A stretch of 64,000 nt of DNA, from positions 21,013-85,012 of the forward strand of contig CAIPJS010000092.1 of assembly GCA_903865435.1 (NCBI GenBank), in the 5' to 3' direction. A program made the translations under genes and the position numbers. Origin of the DNA: an uncultured Bacteroidota bacterium. GTDB lineage: Bacteria; Bacteroidota; Bacteroidia; Chitinophagales; Chitinophagaceae. The notes below the pieces were generated by a model. The model searched no databases and had not been told where the DNA came from. It saw only the letters and a list, made by a program, of their open reading frames with translations. Below, piece after piece: positions 1 to 6,263 of the stretch (position 1 is its first letter; the number at the start of each line of letters is the position of its first letter).

Positions 1-365
1 GTGATGAGAACTATGGAGAAGGAAGTTCTCGTGAGCATGCAGCGATGGAGCCAAGACATTTAGGTGTTAGAGTGGTATTGACTAAGTCCTTTGCCCGTAT
101 ACACGAAACCAACTTGAAAAAGCAAGGTATGTTGGCATTAACATTTGCCAATAAAGCCGACTACGATAAAATTTTAGAAGACGATACCATTGATGTAAAT
201 GGATTAACGCAGTTTACAGCAGGTAAACCACTTAGCTTGGTATTAACTCATAAAGACGGCACTGTGGATACTATTGAGGCCAACCATACGTATAACCAAC
301 AACAAATTGAGTGGTTTAAAGCAGGTGGTGCATTGAATATCATCAGAAAACAAGTTGCCGGGTAG
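1..365 (+). CDS. Aconitate hydratase, C-terminal fragment (cut by window edge)
   Basis: This is the last ~120 codons of aconitase, the TCA-cycle enzyme that isomerises citrate to isocitrate. Reading from base 3, the frame opens with [18 protein letters not shown], the swivel-domain (domain 4) motif; SSR includes the substrate-binding Ser and Arg. It continues with [16 protein letters not shown] and a normal C-terminus. The [4Fe-4S] cysteines would lie upstream, outside the window. The reading frame extends left without interruption, so the ATG at 45 is internal and not a start. A strong intrinsic terminator follows. Identity is certain; whether it is the AcnA or mitochondrial-like AcnB/ACO2 type cannot be settled from the fragment. 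Confidence 0.93.
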   Translation, partial: DENYGEGSSREHAAMEPRHLGVRVVLTKSFARIHETNLKKQGMLALTFANKADYDKILEDDTIDVNGLTQFTAGKPLSLVLTHKDGTVDTIEANHTYNQQQIEWFKAGGALNIIRKQVAG

Positions 366-423
366 TATTTAGTAGGCTTTATTAATAAATTAAAAGCCTT
401 CTAAATTACACTCTACTGATTTT

Positions 424-462
424 AAAATCCCTCCCGAATTTTCGGGAGGGATTTTGTTTTTA
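424..462 (+). terminator. Intrinsic terminator after aconitase
   Basis: A perfect inverted repeat, AAAATCCCTCCCGA / TCGGGAGGGATTTT with a four-base AATT loop region, is followed by a T-rich run (TTTTGTTTTT). It sits 60 bases after the aconitase stop and ends just before the promoter-like box of the next gene. Confidence 0.9.
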
Positions 463-479
463 ATACCTCACAAAAATAT

Positions 480-487
480 TATCTTTA
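480..487 (+). promoter_or_regulatory. -7-like box of the Gfo/Idh gene, 4 nt before ATG
   Basis: TATCTTTA differs from the Bacteroidota -7 consensus TAnnTTTG in its last base only. Four bases (ATAC) separate it from the ATG at 492, so transcription would begin about at the start codon. A TTTG at 453-456 could be a poorly spaced -33 element. Confidence 0.45.
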
Positions 488-491
488 ATAC

Positions 492-1529
492 ATGATAAAC
501 ACCGCATTGGTTTCTTTTGGCATGAGTGGAAAATTATTCCATGCTCCTTTTATTGATACCAATCCTCATTTTAACTTAGTGGGTTGTTGGGAGAGGTCTC
601 AAAAAAATATTCAAGCTATTTACCCAAATGCAAAATCCTTCAGTAGCTATGAAGAAATTTTAAATGACTCCAGTATTCATTTAGTAGTGGTGAATACCCC
701 CAACGATACACATTATGAATATACCAAGCAAGCTTTACTTGCAGGCAAGCATGTAGTGACTGAAAAAGCGTTTACGGTTACTGTTAAAGAAGCAGAAGAA
801 CTAGATGCCTTAGCGCAAAAATTAAATTTAAAATTAGCAGTATACCATAACAGAAGATACGACGCCGATTTTTTAACACTTCAAAAATTAATTGCTGAAG
901 ATAAAATTGGAGATTTTTTAGACCTACAAATATCTTTTGAAAGATATAGAACCACCTTAAGCCCTAAAGTGCATAAGGAAACCAATACCCCAGGTTCGGG
1001 TGTATTATTTGATTTAGGCCCACACCTGGTAGACCAAGCTATACTATTAAGCGGTATGCCAACATCTGTTTTTGCAGATATAAGAACCACTAGAAAAGTA
1101 GGCAAAGTAGATGATTATTTTACTTTACTACTTTACTACCCTAGCCACAGAATTTTATTAACCAGTGGCATGGTGTATATGCAACAATTACCTGCTTATA
1201 AAATTTATGGTACCAAGGGTTGCTTTATTAAATACAGAGCCGATATACAAGAAGACGATTTACTCTCAGGTAAAAAACCCAATACCCCAAACTGGGGCGT
1301 GGAAGCCAAAGAAAAATGGGGCATATTAAGCACCGATACAGAAGGTAAAATAAGTACTGAACTAATTCCTAGCCTTGCAGGTAATTACGGAACCTTTTAT
1401 GAAAAAATGGCTAATGCCATTAACCATAACGAACCCGTACCTACTTCAGCTAAACATGGTACAGATATTATTCGCATCTTAGAAGCTGCAAGAGCAAGCT
1501 TTGCTGAAGGTAAAATTATAGCATTATAA
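492..1529 (+). CDS. Gfo/Idh/MocA family NAD(P)-dependent oxidoreductase
   Basis: A 345-residue oxidoreductase of the Gfo/Idh/MocA family, close in motifs to the YdgJ/YhhX group. The N-terminal Rossmann fold begins with LVSFGMSGKLFHAPF, where a glycine-rich loop and FHAPF replace the usual GxGxxG. The TEKAFTVTVKEAEEL segment (around residue 90) corresponds to the family's EKP loop, and NRRYDADF follows. The C-terminal half carries the catalytic-type GSGVLFDLGPHLVDQA stretch, with the conserved D and H. Substrate is unknown; family members act on sugars, inositols or other polyols. The gene stands alone, and its stop overlaps the hicB-like gene on the other strand by six bases. Confidence 0.85.
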   Translation: MINTALVSFGMSGKLFHAPFIDTNPHFNLVGCWERSQKNIQAIYPNAKSFSSYEEILNDSSIHLVVVNTPNDTHYEYTKQALLAGKHVVTEKAFTVTVKEAEELDALAQKLNLKLAVYHNRRYDADFLTLQKLIAEDKIGDFLDLQISFERYRTTLSPKVHKETNTPGSGVLFDLGPHLVDQAILLSGMPTSVFADIRTTRKVGKVDDYFTLLLYYPSHRILLTSGMVYMQQLPAYKIYGTKGCFIKYRADIQEDDLLSGKKPNTPNWGVEAKEKWGILSTDTEGKISTELIPSLAGNYGTFYEKMANAINHNEPVPTSAKHGTDIIRILEAARASFAEGKIIAL

Positions 1530-1928
1530 TTCAACTGACATTAGCTCTTTGCCAAGATTATGAAAAGCTAATTTAATTTTATTTATTTGCTCTATCCTAG
1601 GTTTACGATGCAAATTGGCATAATGATTTAATTGCTTTTGATTTATTCCAGAATACTTTTCTAAAGCCGAACCGGTAATTACATTCTTGTAGTATTTTAG
1701 TAAACTTTGAGTGTCAAATTTATAAACCAACTCGTACTTTCCTCTAAAAGAAACAGGAGGCAATTCGCCATCTTCCTTAATACCTTCCAAGTGAAATTCA
1801 ATAGCTTCTTGAATTTTATTTTTTATTTCGTCAGGGGTTTTCCCAGTAGACACACAACCAGGTAGTAATGGTACATGTGCTGAGAAGTTTTTACCAGCAA
1901 AGAAAATTTCAACAATATTTTGTTTCAT
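1524..1928 (-). CDS. HicB-like antitoxin with C-terminal HTH (no HicA partner)
   Basis: A 134-residue HicB-family protein. Residues 1-60 form the partial RNase H-like fold (FSAHVPLLPGCVSTGKTPDE, then an EAIEFHLEG helix), typical of HicB/DUF1902. The C-terminal part (about 88-130, SGINQKQLNHYANLH) looks like a helix-turn-helix that would bind DNA. HicB antitoxins normally neutralise the small RNase HicA. Here no hicA frame is visible on either side: downstream is the convergent Gfo/Idh gene, and upstream is a 240-base stretch of palindromes and a terminator. It could be a solitary regulator, a remnant, or an antitoxin whose toxin is elsewhere. Family assignment is firm, role is not. Confidence 0.75.
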   Translation of the reverse strand: MKQNIVEIFFAGKNFSAHVPLLPGCVSTGKTPDEIKNKIQEAIEFHLEGIKEDGELPPVSFRGKYELVYKFDTQSLLKYYKNVITGSALEKYSGINQKQLNHYANLHRKPRIEQINKIKLAFHNLGKELMSVEL

Positions 1929-1959
1929 AATTTAATCATCTCTTTAACCTTTTTTATCA

Positions 1960-2023
1960 TTTAGCTTGATTTTACAAAGATATATAATTATATATCATTA
2001 AAAAATAAAATATTCAAGCTAAA
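1960..2023. promoter_or_regulatory. Palindromic operator/promoter region of the hicB-like gene
   Basis: Two nested inverted repeats lie upstream of the gene. TTTAGCTTGA (1960-1969) and TCAAGCTAAA (2014-2023) are perfect 10-bp arms 44 bases apart. Between them, 1979-1996 is an 18-bp perfect palindrome, GATATATAATTATATATC. The minus-strand -7 box TATCTTTG (1982-1975) overlaps the palindrome's left edge. This layout fits autorepression by a HicB dimer or tetramer, an inference from known HicB behaviour. Confidence 0.6.
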
Positions 2024-2114
2024 TTCAAGAAATTAAAATGGAATAAGCCGCAAAACTTATAAAACTTATACGTTCGGAGATTTTCTAAAGAGTGCATAAA
2101 TAAATTTGTACCAA

Positions 2115-2147
2115 TAAAAAAGCCCCGCAAAATGCGAGGCTTTTTAA
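2115..2147 (-). terminator. Intrinsic terminator of the transaldolase gene
   Basis: On the minus strand GCCTCGCA and TGCGGGGC form a hairpin (one U-G wobble) with a small T-rich loop, followed by TTTTTT. It lies 24 bases after the transaldolase stop. Confidence 0.85.
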
Positions 2148-2170
2148 AATCATTAGAGGAATATTTTAAA

Positions 2171-2821
2171 TTACATTTTCTTAGCGTCTTCTAAAAACTT
2201 CGCTAAACCTATATCGGTTAAAGGATGTTTTAACAATCCTAAAATGGAGTCTAAAGGACAAGTACAAACATTGGCTCCTGCTTCTGCTGCTTTTACAATA
2301 TGTAAAGCATTGCGAATAGAAGCAGCTAATATTTGTGTATCAAATCCTTGCACATCATAGATATGGCGAATTTGCGCAATCAATTCCATTCCATCCCAAG
2401 AGCTATCGTCAATTCTACCAATAAATGGAGAAACATAAGTAGCCCCTGCTTTGGCAGCTAAAATAGCTTGACCTGCGGAGAATACTAAAGTACAGTTGGT
2501 GCGAATACCATTATCGGTAAACCACTTAATGGCTTTAATACCATCTTTAATCATAGGTACTTTAACTACAATATTTTTATGGATAGCCGCTAATTTTTTA
2601 CCTTCTTCCACCATGGTAGCGAAATCGGTAGACAATACTTCTGCACTAATGTCTCCATTCACTAATTCACAAATAGCTTTATAATGAGCTGCAATGGCTG
2701 CCTCCCCTTTAACACCTACTTGTGCCATTAAACTTGGATTCGTAGTTACACCATCCAAGATACCCAAATCGTTGGCTTCTTTAATTTGCGCTAAATTACC
2801 TGTGTCAATGAAAAATTTCAT
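2171..2821 (-). CDS. Transaldolase / fructose-6-phosphate aldolase family
   Basis: A 216-residue short transaldolase (TalC/Fsa type), a TIM barrel transferring or cleaving dihydroxyacetone units from sugar phosphates in the non-oxidative pentose phosphate pathway. The start MKFFIDTGNLAQIKE, the DGVTTNPSL loop, and the Schiff-base lysine in IVVKVPM (Lys87) are all present, and the length is normal for the family. The annotation usual for such proteins is fructose-6-phosphate aldolase or transaldolase; sequence alone does not separate the two. The SRP RNA gene lies directly upstream on the same strand, so the two may share a transcript or promoter. Confidence 0.92.
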   Translation of the reverse strand: MKFFIDTGNLAQIKEANDLGILDGVTTNPSLMAQVGVKGEAAIAAHYKAICELVNGDISAEVLSTDFATMVEEGKKLAAIHKNIVVKVPMIKDGIKAIKWFTDNGIRTNCTLVFSAGQAILAAKAGATYVSPFIGRIDDSSWDGMELIAQIRHIYDVQGFDTQILAASIRNALHIVKAAEAGANVCTCPLDSILGLLKHPLTDIGLAKFLEDAKKM

Positions 2822-2835
2822 AAGTTATAGTTTTA

Positions 2836-2936
2836 AAAAGTGGCAGGCTACTTACATCGCACCGCTCAACCGTCTATCCTTGCTGCATTCCTGCCCTGGG
2901 GAGTTTCAACAGGAGCTGGTCGTGCAAGACCTGCCG
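2836..2936 (-). ncRNA. ffs: Signal recognition particle RNA (small bacterial type, 4.5S-like)
   Basis: The minus strand contains the SRP domain IV apical sequence: GGGCAGGAATGCAGCAAGG matches the GGUCAGGUCCGGAAGGAAGCAGCC class of motif, with the asymmetric loop and AGCA segment that bind Ffh. The outer ends pair: GGCAGG (2935-2930) with CCTGCC (2847-2842), giving a long hairpin of about 100 nt that ends in a short T run (CTTTTT). The -7 box TACATTTG lies immediately upstream. Open frames crossing this region on both strands are best explained as chance. Confidence 0.9.
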
Positions 2937-2939
2937 GTG

Positions 2940-2947
2940 CAAATGTA
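2940..2947 (-). promoter_or_regulatory. -7 promoter box of SRP RNA
   Basis: TACATTTG on the minus strand is a perfect match to TAnnTTTG. It ends 4 bases before the first base of the GGCAGG closing stem, which makes that G the likely +1. This also calibrates the box-to-start spacing for the rest of the window. No clear -33 TTTG was seen. Confidence 0.7.
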
Positions 2948-2991
2948 ACACAAAAAAAGCTACTAAAAAAAGTGTGCTAAAACCCTTATTG

Positions 2992-4269
2992 CTACCAGCT
3001 TTGCTTGGAATTGATGGTAGTAAATCCCAATAAAGAATCATGCTGGCCACCAGGCAGTCGATAATACACAAAAATGGTATAATCATTTTCGGTTTCCCAA
3101 TGATTGCCTTCTGTTTCGGTAAAATCATCTAAAGTATTGGGATCATGCGTATCTCTTGTTATATAATTGTAACTATAATAGCCTTGTTTTAAAACTAATG
3201 TTTTTTGGTATACCCCTGTTTTAGGATCAAATACCATTTCGGCATGCTCATTCAATTCATTATTGGTTAAAGCGCCTTGTAAATATAATTTTTGTCCGAC
3301 AAGTGGAATATGATCCTTGGGGATATAAGTAAACGACACATGGGCATAATCATTTTGAGTTTCACTTTGCAATGCATCGGTATTGCTAATGAGGTAATTC
3401 CCATTTAAATCATTAAAAGTAGAATAAGCCATTTCTGCTCGAGAACCATCAGGTTTTAAAAATACATAATTATCATTCCCTATCTTTTGAAATTTACTAA
3501 TTCGATCCGAAACCAATTGCATGCTTTGTAAATTAAGCCAACGACATTCTTTGCCAGAAGGGAAAACCAATTGATCTTCTTGGCTGTACTCTAAAATATT
3601 GCCTCTTATAAAATTGGGTGTTGTAAATTTTATTCCATCATTGTATCTATAGTTTTGAACTACTAACAATTGCAATTGATCGGATTGCAAAGATGGAATT
3701 TGCTTTACATCTAGTTGAACAACTATCTTCTGATGTGTTTTAGAAATATTGCCATCAAATGGTTCTTTTACCGAAGCAGCAATGCCAATTAGATGCTCCA
3801 TGACATAAAAACGTTTGGTAAAAACAAGCTCATTGCTGTTTCCGTTCTTATATACTTTTAAGATATAATTACCCGACCTGGTAGGCTTTAAATGGGTATT
3901 AGGGAAATTGAATTGATAATGAAAATAATGTTGAAAGGCAATGGACGATACTGAAAAATCATTAATTTTTATTTGATTAAAACCTTGGACATAATCAAAC
4001 GCATTCATATTCGTTGTAGTCCAATCGGCATTCATTAATTCAATGGAATAATAATAGTCCTGATAGCTTGCCTTAAAATCATCAAAACTTATTTGAAGCG
4101 GATGGGTAGCATTTAATTCAATAGCGGGAACCGCCAATGGCTGATTCAATGGATGGATTAGAATTGTATGAATGGCCGTATCATAGGTTTTGTCTGGATT
4201 GTTTTGAGCCCAAACCCCAATATAAGTTCCCAAAAACAACCCCAATACCAATAAGCGCTTGTAAAACAT
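2992..4269 (-). CDS. Type IX secretion system plug-domain protein (DUF5103)
   Basis: A 425-residue secreted or periplasmic protein with a signal peptide (MFYKRLLVLGLFLGTYIGVWAQ). After it comes the DUF5103 pattern: paired sandwich domains with PLQISFDDF, YYYSIELMNADW and GNYILKVYKNG, and a C-terminal half with GNYLISNTDALQSETQNDYAHV and a terminal RLPGGQHDSLLGF. Members of this family were found bound to the SprA translocon of the T9SS, acting as a plug. No other T9SS component is in the window, so the role rests on family knowledge. Divergent from the LolE-type permease gene. Confidence 0.82.
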   Translation of the reverse strand: MFYKRLLVLGLFLGTYIGVWAQNNPDKTYDTAIHTILIHPLNQPLAVPAIELNATHPLQISFDDFKASYQDYYYSIELMNADWTTTNMNAFDYVQGFNQIKINDFSVSSIAFQHYFHYQFNFPNTHLKPTRSGNYILKVYKNGNSNELVFTKRFYVMEHLIGIAASVKEPFDGNISKTHQKIVVQLDVKQIPSLQSDQLQLLVVQNYRYNDGIKFTTPNFIRGNILEYSQEDQLVFPSGKECRWLNLQSMQLVSDRISKFQKIGNDNYVFLKPDGSRAEMAYSTFNDLNGNYLISNTDALQSETQNDYAHVSFTYIPKDHIPLVGQKLYLQGALTNNELNEHAEMVFDPKTGVYQKTLVLKQGYYSYNYITRDTHDPNTLDDFTETEGNHWETENDYTIFVYYRLPGGQHDSLLGFTTINSKQSW

Positions 4270-4331
4270 AGTTCAACAATTGATGCCCTACGAATCTACC
4301 GCTTTAATCCTAATTTTTAAATAGAAAAAAC

Positions 4332-4339
4332 TAGATTTG
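4332..4339 (+). promoter_or_regulatory. -7 promoter box of the FtsX/LolE-type gene
   Basis: TAGATTTG matches TAnnTTTG exactly and ends 17 bases before the TTG start at 4357, giving a leader of about a dozen bases. Confidence 0.5.
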
Positions 4340-4356
4340 ATAAAAATTAGCTCGTT

Positions 4357-5541
4357 TTGAACCCCTTTGAAATTGCCAAAAGAATAAGTTTTCAAAAACA
4401 AAAAAACTATACTCGATTTATAGTTCGCTTGTCTATTGCCGCTACTTCTATCAGTGTAGCAGCTATTTTGATTACCCTTTCTATAGTCAATGGTTTTCAA
4501 CATGTTGTTAGCGATAAAGTATATAGTTTTTGGGGGCAAATACGCATTGCTTCGGTAAATGGCGCTCCATTAACCATTGATAAAAATGTAGAATTAGAAT
4601 TAAAAAAATTACCAGCTGTTCAAAGCGTCACTCCATTTTTAAATCAATCTATTGTTTTGGCTTATGAACAAGATATTGAAGGAGTAGTTGCCAAAGGGCA
4701 ACCCAGCAGCAATGCTACTCCATTTATTATAGAAGGAAGAGGCATTCAGCCTATAAGTGATCGCATCGTTTCCGAAGTTGTTTTGTCTCAAAAATTAGCT
4801 GCTATTTTAAAAATTAAACTTGGCGCGGTGGTTAGGATGTATTTTTTTAATGCGGGCAATGTGCAACAAAGAAAATTAACCGTTGTGGGTTTGTATCATT
4901 CTGGGATTGAAGATTATGATAGCAAATTCATTGTTGTAGATTTAAAACTACTTCAACAACTCAATAACCAACCCAATGAAATTGAAGGTTATTCCATTGC
5001 ATTAAAAAAAGATACTAAAATTGATGCCGCAAATGACGCAGTGCAAGCAAAGATGCCAGTCAATTGGGTTTCCACTACAATCAAAGATTATTATCCTCAA
5101 ATATTTGATTGGATTGGCGTACAAAGCATCAACCGCAATGTAACCATTACGATCATGCTAATCATCGCCATTGTAAATTTACTTACTTGTTTATTTATAT
5201 TGATGCTAGAGCGTGTTACGATGATTGGGACACTTGGTGCATTGGGTGCCACCTCCGGATTCATTAGACAAATTTTTCTTTATCAAGCAAGCTTTATATG
5301 TTGGATGGGGATTGGATTGGGTACATTGATAGGACTTGGCCTTTGTTTTTTACAAGAAAAATTCGAATGGATTCAATTAGACGAAACTGCCTATTTTATT
5401 AAAACTTTACCGATAGATTTTAATGTAACTGAAATAGCTTCCGTTATCATTGGAACTGCTGTAGTATGTTATGTTTCTTTTTTAATTCCAACTTTATGGA
5501 TTAAAAAAATATCCCCTACCAAGGCCATCAAATTTGATTAA
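4357..5541 (+). CDS. FtsX-family ABC transporter permease (LolC/LolE-like)
   Basis: A 394-residue inner-membrane permease of the lipoprotein-releasing type. One transmembrane helix near residues 25-45 (ATSISVAAILITLSIVNGF) is followed by a large periplasmic MacB_PCD-like domain (about 50-255). Three C-terminal helices follow, the first containing TITIMLIIAIVNLLTCLFILMLERV and the MIGTLGALGAT coupling motif. LolC/E proteins pass lipoproteins from the inner membrane to LolA. No ATPase (LolD) gene is adjacent. The likely start is TTG at 4357, since MNPFEIAKRISF is the family's usual opening and no ATG lies near. Its stop overlaps that of the methyltransferase gene by four bases. Confidence 0.82.
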   Translation: MNPFEIAKRISFQKQKNYTRFIVRLSIAATSISVAAILITLSIVNGFQHVVSDKVYSFWGQIRIASVNGAPLTIDKNVELELKKLPAVQSVTPFLNQSIVLAYEQDIEGVVAKGQPSSNATPFIIEGRGIQPISDRIVSEVVLSQKLAAILKIKLGAVVRMYFFNAGNVQQRKLTVVGLYHSGIEDYDSKFIVVDLKLLQQLNNQPNEIEGYSIALKKDTKIDAANDAVQAKMPVNWVSTTIKDYYPQIFDWIGVQSINRNVTITIMLIIAIVNLLTCLFILMLERVTMIGTLGALGATSGFIRQIFLYQASFICWMGIGLGTLIGLGLCFLQEKFEWIQLDETAYFIKTLPIDFNVTEIASVIIGTAVVCYVSFLIPTLWIKKISPTKAIKFD

Positions 5542-6263
5542 GCCTTCCAATGTGCTAACAATACACCAGTTGCAACAGCAGCATTTAAAGATTCCGCCTG
5601 ACCATATTTTGGAATACGTATAGGATGTGTAATGTATTTTGTCAAATCTTTACTTACACCTTTGGACTCATTGCCTATCATTAAAAAACCAGTACGTGCA
5701 ATTTTTGACTCAAACATCGAAGCGCCATTCAATACTGCCCCATATACTTCTAATTTATTTTTAGAAAGTACATGCTCCAAATTAACCGATTCAATTCTAA
5801 CTCTAAAACAACTTCCCATGGTACTTTGCAAAACTTTGGGATTGTAAAAATCAGCAGTATCTTCGGATACTAAAATTTGTTTGATCCCAAACCAATCTGC
5901 AGTTCTTATGATGGTTCCCAAATTGCCAGGATCTTGAATACCATCCAATAATAGTGTAAAAGTATCCTCAAAAGGAATTTGCTTTAAAAAAGACGCTTTT
6001 TCAGCAAGTGCAATTACTTGATGGGGCGAAGGCATCAAACTCAGCCTTTCAAGCATGAGTTGATCAATTTCAACTACAGGGATAGGCAGTACCCCTTGAA
6101 CTTGAATCCAATCTGCCGTTGCATAGATCTTTTTAATTGTCCATTGACTGTTTAAAAGCTCTTGCACCATTTTAGGACCCTCTACTATAAATGCAGATTC
6201 TTCTGCCCAATGTTTTTTATGGGCAAAAGATTGAATATATTTGAGCTCACTATTATTTATCAT
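5538..6263 (-). CDS. SpoU/TrmH-family RNA 2'-O-methyltransferase
   Basis: A 241-residue SPOUT methyltransferase. Residues 1-100 hold the substrate-binding domain (SELKYIQSFAHKKH, FIVEGPKMVQELL), and residues 105-241 the knotted SAM-binding domain with the SpoU motifs DGIQDPGNLGTIIRTADWFG, IGNESKGVSKDL and ESLNAAVATGVLLAHW. It probably methylates a ribose in 23S rRNA (RlmB-like), though the precise site cannot be told. The start is supported by the conserved SELKYIQS opening. The ATG is complementary to and overlaps that of tamL (CATG), so its promoter must lie inside the tamL coding sequence. Confidence 0.88.
   Translation of the reverse strand: MINNSELKYIQSFAHKKHWAEESAFIVEGPKMVQELLNSQWTIKKIYATADWIQVQGVLPIPVVEIDQLMLERLSLMPSPHQVIALAEKASFLKQIPFEDTFTLLLDGIQDPGNLGTIIRTADWFGIKQILVSEDTADFYNPKVLQSTMGSCFRVRIESVNLEHVLSKNKLEVYGAVLNGASMFESKIARTGFLMIGNESKGVSKDLTKYITHPIRIPKYGQAESLNAAVATGVLLAHWKA
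6236..6243 (+). promoter_or_regulatory. -7 promoter box of tamL (inside the methyltransferase gene)
   Basis: TATATTTG is a perfect TAnnTTTG match, ending 18 bases before the tamL ATG at 6262. It lies within the first codons of the opposite-strand methyltransferase gene. Confidence 0.5.

Noticed and set aside
2694..3128. Open frames of 84 codons on both strands across 2694-3128
   Set aside because: They cover the SRP RNA gene and the end of the DUF5103 gene, begin in coding sequence of other genes, and have no family-like motif.
6241..6261. TTG at 6241 as the tamL start
   Set aside because: It would add seven residues before the lipoprotein signal peptide and overlap the -7 box; ATG at 6262 gives a normal signal sequence.
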